Source: Salinispirillum sp049115955
GTDB taxonomy: Bacteria > Pseudomonadota > Gammaproteobacteria > Pseudomonadales > Natronospirillaceae
Reading direction: 5' to 3'
NCBI GenBank assembly: GCA_049115955.1
Contig: JAGDZJ010000011.1
Coordinates: 1-64,000 of the forward strand
Length of the DNA: 64,000 bases
This document shows, one piece after another, positions 9,279-16,404 of the stretch. Within the stretch, counting starts at the first letter, position 1. Each line of letters begins with the position of its first letter. The notes under the pieces are model-generated. The model searched no databases. It was not told where the DNA came from and was given only the letters and a program-made list of their open reading frames with translations. The position numbers and the translations under genes were made by a program.

Positions 9279-9400
9279 CGTTATATCCTCTTATGCAACC
9301 CGGTTAGGGATTCTTTTCATCAGGCTGAAGACAAAGCTCCGCCGTTAGCGGAAAAATAGGTTTTATCCGCTTGATCAATTAATATTTATGTTCTTTATGA

Positions 9401-9435
9401 TTCGGTATTAAATCTCTTATCGATTTAATACCGAA
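9401..9435. promoter_or_regulatory. Perfect 14-bp inverted repeat between flgD and flgE
   Basis: TTCGGTATTAAATC (9401-9414) is perfectly complementary to GATTTAATACCGAA (9422-9435) around a seven-base loop. It sits in the AT-rich 172-base gap between flgD and flgE. No U-rich tail follows on the minus strand, so it is more likely an mRNA-stabilising hairpin, a partial attenuator or a protein-binding palindrome than a full terminator. Confidence 0.6.
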
Positions 9436-9450
9436 CATTATTTATCTATA

Positions 9451-10203
9451 TCAAAATACGTGATTAATACGCGTTACTTTATCAAGCGTCGTATCTTTAC
9501 CGTTTTCAAGATTCAACTTAACGGTGTTGTCCGCCAAGATGGAAACGCTGTCGACCCGAGAGCTCATGGACACATCTTGCGCCATGTTTTGCCCAGCTAC
9601 GTTACCCATAATGCGGAAGCTGTAATTGCCTTCCGGGTGTGGGTAAGGATTGCCTTCCTCATCGGTTTCGAATTTGTCGTAATCGATGTCAGCCCACTTA
9701 CCGTTCACTTCCAGATCCAGCCCGTTCCATTTGAACGCCAACTCACCGGATGGTTGTGGCCCCAAAGGCACTGATTCGATCACTTTTCCAAATTCATCTT
9801 CAATCTGCAATGTCAGGTTATCAGCACCCGGAGTAATATCAGCGCTACCGAACACCAGGTCACCATAACGTAGCGTGCTTTCCTGCTGCCCATCAACCGT
9901 CACCGCACCGCCAACCAAACTGGACGCTTGAAGTGCCTGACTCGACTTCATCGCCGTTGCCAGCTTGTCAAAGCCACCACTCATGTTAGTGATGCCTTCA
10001 ACCGTAGAGAACTGCGCCAACTGAGCAATAAACTCGCCGTTTTCTTTCGGCTCCAACGGATTCTGGTTGGTCAACTGCGCGATCATTAATTCAAGAAACT
10101 GATCCTTACCCAGCTCGCCGTTATCCGCCTTAGCGGGCGCCTTCTTGTCGATGCTGTATTGGTCAAGAGCATTACTGCCACCAACCTGATTAATATTAGA
10201 CAT
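9451..10203 (-). CDS. flgD: Flagellar hook cap / assembly protein FlgD
   Basis: FlgD forms the scaffold cap on which hook subunits polymerise. The 250-residue product has the N-terminal signature DQFLELMIAQLTNQNPLEP followed by GEFIAQLAQFSTVEGITNM, then the Tudor-like/FnIII region with the family motif FKWNGLD and PHPEGNYSFRI. The C-terminus is normal length. It follows flgC by 15 bases. The cap here must work with an exceptionally large FlgE, yet FlgD itself shows no matching enlargement. Confidence 0.96.
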   Translation of the reverse strand: MSNINQVGGSNALDQYSIDKKAPAKADNGELGKDQFLELMIAQLTNQNPLEPKENGEFIAQLAQFSTVEGITNMSGGFDKLATAMKSSQALQASSLVGGAVTVDGQQESTLRYGDLVFGSADITPGADNLTLQIEDEFGKVIESVPLGPQPSGELAFKWNGLDLEVNGKWADIDYDKFETDEEGNPYPHPEGNYSFRIMGNVAGQNMAQDVSMSSRVDSVSILADNTVKLNLENGKDTTLDKVTRINHVF

Positions 10204-10218
10204 GATGCGTTACCTGTT

Positions 10219-10659
10219 TTAACGACCCATCGTCAGGGTTTTCTGGACCAGTGTTTTAGCGGTGTTGAATACTTCAACATTCACTTGGAATGTGCGCGAC
10301 GCCGATATCATGTCGGCCATCTCTTCGACCACATTCACATTAGGGTAGTACACATAACCCTCTTCATCCGCCATCGGGTGAGTAGGATCATATCGAATTT
10401 CGAGTGGGCCATCTTTTTCTACAATGGCCGCTACGTTCACGCCGTTACCAATGTCACGATTGGCTGTGAGGTAGCGAAAGTCGGGGTGATTCATCTGCTT
10501 GGGAATCACTTCAAACACCGGCTTACGGGCACGATAGGTTTCTTCGATGCTCGAACTCACACTTTGTGCGTTGGCCAGGTTACTGGCCGTGGTGTTCAGA
10601 CGCACCGACTGAGCGGTCATACCTGATCCAGCGATATTGATCGTATTGGTAAATGACAT
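10219..10659 (-). CDS. flgC: Flagellar proximal rod protein FlgC
   Basis: FlgC is a proximal-rod subunit. The 146-residue protein carries the N-terminal rod signature NIAGSGMTAQSVRLNTTASN with LANAQSVSSS, the centre DPTHPMADEEGYVYYPNVN, and the C-terminal helix VEEMADMISASRTFQVNVEV. GGAG precedes the ATG at correct spacing. It lies between flgB and flgD in the usual order. Confidence 0.98.
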   Translation of the reverse strand: MSFTNTINIAGSGMTAQSVRLNTTASNLANAQSVSSSIEETYRARKPVFEVIPKQMNHPDFRYLTANRDIGNGVNVAAIVEKDGPLEIRYDPTHPMADEEGYVYYPNVNVVEEMADMISASRTFQVNVEVFNTAKTLVQKTLTMGR

Positions 10660-10686
10660 GGTGGCTCTCCTATCGTCCAGCGTTCA

Positions 10687-11085
10687 TTATTCGCCTCTCA
10701 GGGCGCTACGCAACCCTGTGAAACGGCTATTCAAGAATTCGAAGCTGGCGTTGTACGACATTGCGTTCTTAGTGAACTCAGCGTGCTCAACGTTGTCATC
10801 GACTGTGTTGCCATCAATGGCTGGTTGATACGGGCTACGGTACAACAACTCGTAATCAACCGAGCCACGACCAGCAATGTGGCGGCCATTGGTCCGCTTA
10901 ACCGCCAGACTGGCATTTTTATCCACTTCGCCACGCAGCACAGCTTCAAAATCGATGTCACGGGCCTTAAACCCGGGTGTATCGGCGTTCGCCAAGTTAT
11001 TCGCCAGCACTTCGGTACGCTCAGCGCGGACCAGCAATGCTTTTTGGTGAATACCCAACGAATTTTGAAAACCTAACGCTGACAT
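10687..11085 (-). CDS. flgB: Flagellar proximal rod protein FlgB
   Basis: FlgB is the rod subunit nearest the MS ring. The 132-residue protein contains ANNLANADTPGFKARDIDF near the N-terminus and PYQPAIDGNTVDDNVEHAEF with the terminal helix FLNSRFTGLRSALRGE, all typical of the family. AGAGGAG lies just before the ATG. It is the first gene of flgBCDE, with a sigma-54-like promoter 33 bases upstream. Confidence 0.98.
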   Translation of the reverse strand: MSALGFQNSLGIHQKALLVRAERTEVLANNLANADTPGFKARDIDFEAVLRGEVDKNASLAVKRTNGRHIAGRGSVDYELLYRSPYQPAIDGNTVDDNVEHAEFTKNAMSYNASFEFLNSRFTGLRSALRGE

Positions 11086-11117
11086 GGTCGTGCTCCTCTT
11101 GTATCTAGGGTTTTCAA

Positions 11118-11133
11118 TACAACATGCGTGCCA
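11118..11133 (-). promoter_or_regulatory. Sigma-54-like promoter of flgBCDE
   Basis: On the minus strand TGGCACGCATGTTGTA matches TGGCACG-N4-TTGCA except that the -12 GC is GT. Spacing between the -24 and -12 elements is correct. It lies between the cheR terminator and flgB. The GT at -12 makes it weaker than the flgF promoter. Confidence 0.65.
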
Positions 11134-11140
11134 GAAATGA

Positions 11141-11165
11141 AAAACCCGCCTATTCAGCGGGTTTT
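11141..11165 (-). terminator. Rho-independent terminator after cheR
   Basis: AAAACCCGC (11141-11149) pairs with GCGGGTTTT (11157-11165) around a seven-base loop, followed on the minus strand by TTTTTCATTTC. It would end the cheV-cheR transcript before the flgB promoter. Confidence 0.85.
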
Positions 11166-11223
11166 AGCATCTGTTAGCTCAGACGGCCAGTAGAAAAAGC
11201 GACAACAATTGCCGCTTTTTCCG

Positions 11224-12048
11224 CTACTTTTTCCGGTAGATGATGCCGGGGCGGCAATGCACCATTTCGTAGAGATCGTTCAGGCCGTTTACCGCCTCCG
11301 AGGCACCCACAATCAGGTACCCGCCAGGCCGGAGAGACTGATGCATTTTCTTCAAAATTTGTGTTTTCAATTCGCCGGTGAAGTAGATCAACACATTACG
11401 ACAGAAGATGATGTGAAATTGCCCAAGCAACGAATAACTTTCCAGTAAATTCAGTATTTTGAATTCAACCCGGGATGCAATCGCCGGCTTGATACGCCAA
11501 CGGCCATCGGTCGTTTGATCAAAGTACTGCTTCAACTGCGCCGTGTCCAAGCCTCTGCCTAGCGCCAACATCGCATATTCACCAGCTTTAGCATCGGCCA
11601 ACGCCCGTGTACTGATGTCGGTAGCAATGATCTTTTCACCTTGGAACGCACCGGGGCGGGTCCGCTTGAATTCCTCCATGATCATCGAAATAGAATAAGG
11701 CTCCTGCCCGGTTGAACAGGCTGCAGACCAAATACGCAGGGGCTGTTTGACCTTCTCTTGCGTGTACTCTGGGAGCAATTTATTGCGCAAGATATCAAAC
11801 GGATGCATATCCCTGAACCACAGAGTTTCGTTCGTGGTCATGGCATCAACCACCTGAGCACGCAAGCTCCCTCGCATGTCACGCTCTACCAGTTTCAGCA
11901 AATCGGCGAGGGTTTCTGAATTGGTGTCTTTAAGGATGTTGCGCAACCGGCTAGACACCAAATACTGCTTGTTAGGCCCCAGTGCGATCCCTGAATGCTT
12001 TTCTAGGAATTGACTGAATTCCTCATAACCTTTGCTAACAGCCGACAT
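11224..12048 (-). CDS. cheR: Chemotaxis protein methyltransferase CheR
   Basis: CheR transfers methyl groups from S-adenosylmethionine to glutamates of chemoreceptors. The 274-residue protein has the N-terminal all-helical domain (to about residue 80), the SAM-binding loop IWSAACSTGQEPYSISM and the catalytic-domain motif IIFCRNVLIYF followed by LRPGGYLIVGASE. Length is normal. It follows cheV by 19 bases and ends at a clear terminator. In several polar flagellates this cheVR pair stands beside flgA and flgM, as here. Confidence 0.97.
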   Translation of the reverse strand: MSAVSKGYEEFSQFLEKHSGIALGPNKQYLVSSRLRNILKDTNSETLADLLKLVERDMRGSLRAQVVDAMTTNETLWFRDMHPFDILRNKLLPEYTQEKVKQPLRIWSAACSTGQEPYSISMIMEEFKRTRPGAFQGEKIIATDISTRALADAKAGEYAMLALGRGLDTAQLKQYFDQTTDGRWRIKPAIASRVEFKILNLLESYSLLGQFHIIFCRNVLIYFTGELKTQILKKMHQSLRPGGYLIVGASEAVNGLNDLYEMVHCRPGIIYRKK

Positions 12049-12067
12049 ATGGCTGGATACTCCCTAG

Positions 12068-13018
12068 TTAATCTTCGAGTGCCGGTACGCTACCACCACG
12101 AGCCATAATCTGATCAATCACCTTCTGAGCCAGCTCATCCGGATGAAACTTCGCTTGGAAATCATCGGCACCCACTTTCTGCACCATGGCTTTATTAAAC
12201 ACACCACTCAGCGAAGTATGCAGGATAATGTGTATCCCCTTCAATTCCGGTTGATTTCTGATGTTCGCGGTCAGTGTGTAGCCATCCATCTCTGGCATTT
12301 CGATGTCCGAGATAATCATAGCAAACTCGTTGACTGGGCTTTTACCCTCAGCAAGCATGTTAAGCAAATAGTCCCATGCTTCTTTACCGTCCTCGAGAAT
12401 AACCGTCTCAATGCCGATCTGCTCAACACAACGACTGATTTGCTTACGAGCAATGCGTGAATCATCGACGATCAGCACCTTGTTGTTCACCGCCGCTTTA
12501 CGAGCATCGTCAGTGATCAAGCCTTCGCGAATGGTTTCATCAACAGGTGATACTTCTGCCAGTATTTTTTCGACGTCAATGATTTCTACCATCTGATCGT
12601 CTAGCTTGGTGACTGCCGTCAGGTAGTGATCATGCCCCGTACCCTTGGGCGGCGGCAAAATGTCTTCCCAATTCATATTGACGATGCGATCAACCGAGTC
12701 AACCAGGAAGCCCTGCACGCGATTATTATATTCCGTGATGATCACAAAAGCATCGTCGATGTTTTCGAGTGGCCGCTTGCCCGTCGCCAAGCCTAAATCC
12801 AGAATCGGTGTCGTGCCACCTCGTATGTGTGCCACTCCGCGCACAACGGACTTACTCTTTGGCATGTTTGTCAAACGGGGGCATTGCAATACTTCTTTAA
12901 CCTTAAAGACATTGATGCCGTAGAGCTGCTTACCGCTTAGACGAAACAATAAAAGCTCTAGTCTGTTCTGACCCACAAGCTGTGTTCTTTGATTGACACT
13001 GTCTAATACTCCGGCCAT
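12068..13018 (-). CDS. cheV: Chemotaxis coupling protein CheV (CheW-REC)
   Basis: CheV couples receptors to CheA and has a phosphorylatable receiver. The 316-residue protein has a CheW-like domain (about residues 15-165) and a receiver domain (about 178-305) with the acidic pair in VLIVDDSRIARKQ, the phospho-acceptor Asp in IISDIEMPEMDGYTL, the Thr/Ser in LHTSLSG and a Lys in AKFHPDEL. GGAG lies before the ATG. It is divergent from flgA and co-directional with cheR. Confidence 0.97.
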   Translation of the reverse strand: MAGVLDSVNQRTQLVGQNRLELLLFRLSGKQLYGINVFKVKEVLQCPRLTNMPKSKSVVRGVAHIRGGTTPILDLGLATGKRPLENIDDAFVIITEYNNRVQGFLVDSVDRIVNMNWEDILPPPKGTGHDHYLTAVTKLDDQMVEIIDVEKILAEVSPVDETIREGLITDDARKAAVNNKVLIVDDSRIARKQISRCVEQIGIETVILEDGKEAWDYLLNMLAEGKSPVNEFAMIISDIEMPEMDGYTLTANIRNQPELKGIHIILHTSLSGVFNKAMVQKVGADDFQAKFHPDELAQKVIDQIMARGGSVPALED

Positions 13019-13121
13019 TTCCGCACTCCAGGATCACTGTAACTGGCATAATTATTGAATGACGTATTGGACACGACACTCACTGACGGTTATCTGTCAT
13101 TGTAGACCAAAAGGCACCCTA

Positions 13122-13889
13122 ATGGCGCGGTACTCCAAGGCCCTGACACGATGTCGCTCGGCATTGAAGAATGCTTCAAGCGCTCCGCTGTACTTAACGT
13201 ACTGCCTGTGGTTCTTGCCACTGCCTTTGGCAGCGCTGGACAAAGACCAATTAGCAGAAGAGCTCAACGAGCACATCTACAACGCTATTCTAGACCATTA
13301 TAGCGGCGCTACCGCAGAAAAAATTAATATCGATCTAACCTTGCCGAACGCCGTCAGTTTATTGGAAGAATGCTCTTCCCCTGTTCATGTTACGGCCAGC
13401 AGGAACCAATGGATTGGTAATGTTCGCCTACGGGTCAGTTGCGAGGCGGAACAAAACTGGACCACGCACGTGGTAGCCAATGTCGGGATGCGCTTGCCCG
13501 TCGCCGTCCTGACTCGTTCTTTACCGCGAAATACTGTGCTGGCAGAGACCGACATCACTATGCAAGAGCTAAACGTGGCAGAACAACATCAAGGTTTCTA
13601 CTTAGATGCCGATGCAGTAGTCGGCTCGGCTCTGGCTCGCGACCTAGGGCTGGGTTATGTATTACACAGCCGGGTGTTGAACGCGCCTAAGTTGGTATCG
13701 CGCGGAGATGCAGTAACTATTAGAGCGACCGGTGGAGGCATATCCGTGTCAATGACGGGAACTGCACTCACCGACGGGGTTGAAGGGCGTCAAATTTCTG
13801 TCAGAAACAACAATTCTGGGAAAGTCGTTCGCGCCTGGGTCATAGACCGTGGGCTGGTTGAGGTACCTTTTACCGCCCGAGGCGAGTAA
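13122..13889 (+). CDS. flgA: Flagellar P-ring chaperone FlgA
   Basis: FlgA is a periplasmic chaperone for P-ring assembly by FlgI. The frame is open from 13059, but the ATG at 13122 follows AAGG and gives a plausible export signal (hydrophobic LYLTYCLWFLPLPLAAL), so a 255-residue protein is preferred. The C-terminal half is a SAF domain: LPRNTVLAETDITMQELNV, then VVGSALARDLGLGYVLHSR and the C-terminal beta region RQISVRNNNSGKVVRAWV. Two cysteines flank the N-terminal half. It is divergent from cheV and upstream of flgMN. Confidence 0.93.
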   Translation: MARYSKALTRCRSALKNASSAPLYLTYCLWFLPLPLAALDKDQLAEELNEHIYNAILDHYSGATAEKINIDLTLPNAVSLLEECSSPVHVTASRNQWIGNVRLRVSCEAEQNWTTHVVANVGMRLPVAVLTRSLPRNTVLAETDITMQELNVAEQHQGFYLDADAVVGSALARDLGLGYVLHSRVLNAPKLVSRGDAVTIRATGGGISVSMTGTALTDGVEGRQISVRNNNSGKVVRAWVIDRGLVEVPFTARGE

Positions 13890-13934
13890 AATGTATTTAA
13901 TGTCAGAAAAAGTTCATTATTTAAGAAATTGCGC

Positions 13935-13961
13935 TAAAGTTTGCTTAAGCGTTGCCGCTAT
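13935..13961 (+). promoter_or_regulatory. Sigma-28 (FliA) promoter of flgMN
   Basis: TAAAGTTT (13935-13942) and GCCGCTAT (13954-13961) are separated by exactly 11 bases. The consensus is TAAAGTTT-N11-GCCGATAA, so the -35 is perfect and the -10 differs at the fifth and last positions. It lies 36 bases before flgM and would give FlgM its late, FliA-dependent expression. Confidence 0.85.
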
Positions 13962-13997
13962 TATACCTAGCGGAACTGTAACTTTGAGGGTTTGAAC

Positions 13998-14309
13998 ATG
14001 GCAATTAATTTCAATAACGGCATTGGCCCCGGCCAGAACGGTACCAATGGCGCAAAGAGCAAGGATAATGTCACCCCCTTGACTCGAGACATCGCTGACA
14101 GCAAACAGAGCTCTTCCAGCAAGGAAGATTCAGTGAAACTGAGCAGTCAGGTACAATCCTTGCAGAGCTTAGAAGCTCAGATCAAAAAAATGCCGGATGT
14201 GGACCAAGAGCGCGTTGACAGCATTAAGTCAGCAATCGCAAATGGCGAATACACCATAAATTACGAGCGCCTGGCAGCGGCCATTCAGAATTTCGAGGGA
14301 AGCCTCTAA
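13998..14309 (+). CDS. flgM: Anti-sigma-28 factor FlgM
   Basis: FlgM binds FliA (sigma-28) and holds late flagellar genes off until it is exported through the finished hook-basal body. The 103-residue protein has a disordered, Gly/Asn/Ser-rich N-terminus and the conserved C-terminal helices (VDQERVDSIKSAIANGEYTI and YERLAAAIQNFE). The start is the ATG at 13998, preceded by GAGGG; a TTG six bases earlier is less likely. A sigma-28 promoter precedes it, which suggests autogenous control. Confidence 0.95.
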   Translation: MAINFNNGIGPGQNGTNGAKSKDNVTPLTRDIADSKQSSSSKEDSVKLSSQVQSLQSLEAQIKKMPDVDQERVDSIKSAIANGEYTINYERLAAAIQNFEGSL

Positions 14310-14360
14310 ATACAGATGGTTCGGCCGTTGCAGCTAGGCTCTTAGCGGGAGAGTTCAATC

Positions 14361-14819
14361 ATGCAATGGTCAGATAAAGACAAAACAGCCATAGAACAAC
14401 ACCTCAATGAGTTGCTTTTGCTGGGGCGGCAAATGCTTGCCGCCCTGATGGAAGAATACGACGCCCTCTACGAACGCGAACCCCCATCACCGGATGTCAT
14501 AGAGCGAAAAGCTACTTTGGCGCAACAGATGGCAACCGCCCAACAGGCTTACTTCGAATTCATCAGCACCCTGAACGGTCAAGATGTGCGTGCCACACTA
14601 GAGGCTAGCGCTCCCGACCTACTGCCGTTGCTTGATGAAACCAAAAGCATGTTGCAGCAATGCGATCGCCACAATCAAATCAACGGCCGCCTCCTGGCTC
14701 GTACGCATTTGAAAAACCAGCTATTTGGTCGTCTATTGAAGAGCCACCTCCCTGAACCCACCTATTCTCGCGGTGGGCAAATGACAGAGAACTCCGGGGC
14801 GACCTTGGGTAAAGCGTAA
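14361..14819 (+). CDS. flgN: Flagellar export chaperone FlgN
   Basis: FlgN is the cytoplasmic chaperone for the hook-filament junction proteins FlgK and FlgL. The 152-residue helical protein follows flgM by 51 bases. It has the Leu-rich N-terminal helix HLNELLLLGRQMLAALMEEY and a central helix ending LLPLLDETKSMLQQCDRHNQ, with the NG motif (NQINGRLLARTHLKNQ) common in FlgN. Sequence conservation in the family is low, so position carries much of the weight. Confidence 0.88.
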   Translation: MQWSDKDKTAIEQHLNELLLLGRQMLAALMEEYDALYEREPPSPDVIERKATLAQQMATAQQAYFEFISTLNGQDVRATLEASAPDLLPLLDETKSMLQQCDRHNQINGRLLARTHLKNQLFGRLLKSHLPEPTYSRGGQMTENSGATLGKA

Positions 14820-14880
14820 TAGCATCGAGTCAGAATCATGCTGACCAAGACTAACAATCCTCAAGCAGGCGACTAATGGC

Positions 14881-16374
14881 ATGTATGTAGAACCTCTCGC
14901 TCTCTTTATTATTGCAGAAGTGTTGATCGCTGTGATCGTCGTATCCGGCTTTCTGTTCTATAAAAGCCGCTTGCTACGCGTCATGGTCGCTATACTTACC
15001 CACCTTAGGAAAGAGAAAGCACGCCGGGAAATGGAGCGCCGCGCTGAATTGGCTCGCCTGCGTCAAGAAAACAAATCATTGGCAGCTGACGTGGTGCGTA
15101 TCCGCGAAGACAGCGGGAAGTCATACAGTGACCTGGTGCAAGATCGACTGACCGAACTGGATGTCGGTGACGATGAGATCGACGCAGAAGACGAGTCTGA
15201 AGAAGCAGGCGCCGACCAAGACGTGTCACAAAAAGACAACATCAGTGAACTTCGTCGTGCCTTTCTAGAGTACGAAGCAGCACTCGCATCCCCCTATCCC
15301 AACCCCAAGGATACAGAAGAAGAGTTTATCAAGCGCATTGAAAAGCTTATTGGTAAAAGACAAAACTTGATTCCAGTCGACTCGGAATTAGGGCAACTCC
15401 AAGAGCAAATTGAGTTGCACAAAGAGCGTATTCAAGCGCTTGAGCGTTATGAAGCAATGCACGATCAAACCATGGCGCAGCTTGAAGCCGCCAAAGCCCA
15501 AGTTGAGGAGATGCGCAACCTAACAATAGATCCAAGTTCACCAGGGTACCTGCCTGCCACTTCTGGCGAGCACGCCGAAGAAATTTACCGACTGAAGTGT
15601 GAACGTTTCGACTTGCTCGAAAACATCAACGACATGCGACTGAAGCTCCAGAAAGCCGTCGCGGATGATAATTCGTTGGAAGTCGTAGAAATCATGGAGC
15701 AGCAACTGCAGCATCAAGCTCAGTATATGAAGGAGTCCGATACAGCCATTACGCTGCTGGAGAAAGAGCTGGAAGCATCAAACAAGTCCATTGCTGAGCT
15801 GAAAGAAAAGCTGGCCAAGAGCAAGAGCACGGCGGGCGTTGACCCGAGCGCAGCCAAAGAGATCCAGAAGCTCAACACAGAAGGCTTAGACAAGCTCAAC
15901 GACTACGCCAACGATCAAAAGAACAACATCAGTGCGATGCGCGAAAATTTATTGCAGTTCAAAGCAGCCAAACAAGAAGAAGAGCGCGAACAGCTGATGC
16001 ATCGTCAAGAAAAGCAGATTCAATCAATGGAGTCGACACTAAAAGAATCAGAGACCTGCGTCATGATCCTTGAGAGCGAGCTGAACGATGCCAACGAAAA
16101 AATCGAACAACTGCAAGAGGCTGTACAGCAAGCCAGTGAGAACAAAGAAGTCACCCGCCACGCCAACGAGATGGAAAACCTGTTACGCAAATTCGTTACA
16201 GACAGCGAAGACATGGTGGCCTGTATTGGAGGCTTGGAGCAGGAAAACGTGGAACTGCGCACGCGTCTAATCGATATGGGTATTGAGGAAGAGACCTTAC
16301 CGAAACACACGCTGCCACCAGAAGCCTTAAAGGTCAACAAGCCTCTCACAGTGACCGACGACGCCACCGGATAA
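14881..16374 (+). CDS. Membrane-anchored coiled-coil protein, unknown function
   Basis: I do not recognise a named family. The 497-residue protein has one N-terminal membrane segment (residues 5-27, LALFIIAEVLIAVIVVSGFL) followed by a basic stop-transfer patch, so the bulk is cytoplasmic. An acidic linker covers about 94-116. Most of 165-470 is heptad-rich coiled coil. An internal duplication is visible: residues 283-312 (KESDTAITLLEKELEASNKS) and 387-416 (KESETCVMILESELNDANEK). It lies 61 bases after flgN and ends at a terminator, so it probably shares the sigma-28 transcript. A scaffold or tether role at the flagellar pole is only a guess. Confidence 0.8.
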   Translation: MYVEPLALFIIAEVLIAVIVVSGFLFYKSRLLRVMVAILTHLRKEKARREMERRAELARLRQENKSLAADVVRIREDSGKSYSDLVQDRLTELDVGDDEIDAEDESEEAGADQDVSQKDNISELRRAFLEYEAALASPYPNPKDTEEEFIKRIEKLIGKRQNLIPVDSELGQLQEQIELHKERIQALERYEAMHDQTMAQLEAAKAQVEEMRNLTIDPSSPGYLPATSGEHAEEIYRLKCERFDLLENINDMRLKLQKAVADDNSLEVVEIMEQQLQHQAQYMKESDTAITLLEKELEASNKSIAELKEKLAKSKSTAGVDPSAAKEIQKLNTEGLDKLNDYANDQKNNISAMRENLLQFKAAKQEEEREQLMHRQEKQIQSMESTLKESETCVMILESELNDANEKIEQLQEAVQQASENKEVTRHANEMENLLRKFVTDSEDMVACIGGLEQENVELRTRLIDMGIEEETLPKHTLPPEALKVNKPLTVTDDATG

Positions 16375-16379
16375 TGAGT

Positions 16380-16400
16380 AGCGCAGCGGTCAACTGCGCT
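16380..16400 (+). terminator. Likely terminator after the coiled-coil gene
   Basis: AGCGCAG pairs with CTGCGCT around a seven-base loop, followed by the U-rich TTATCTATTTCTTCT. It lies between convergent genes. The tail overlaps the 3' end of the ABC transporter gene. Confidence 0.6.
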
Positions 16401-16404
16401 TTAT

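Noticed and set aside
5095..9359. Many open frames of 60-200 codons antisense to flgE
   Set aside because: They are shadows of a low-stop, Thr/Gly/Val-rich coding strand; they have poor codon use, no ribosome sites and no recognisable products.
13046..13062. Sigma-54-like TGGCATAATTATTGA before flgA
   Set aside because: The -12 GC is GA and only part of the -24 element matches; not strong enough to call.
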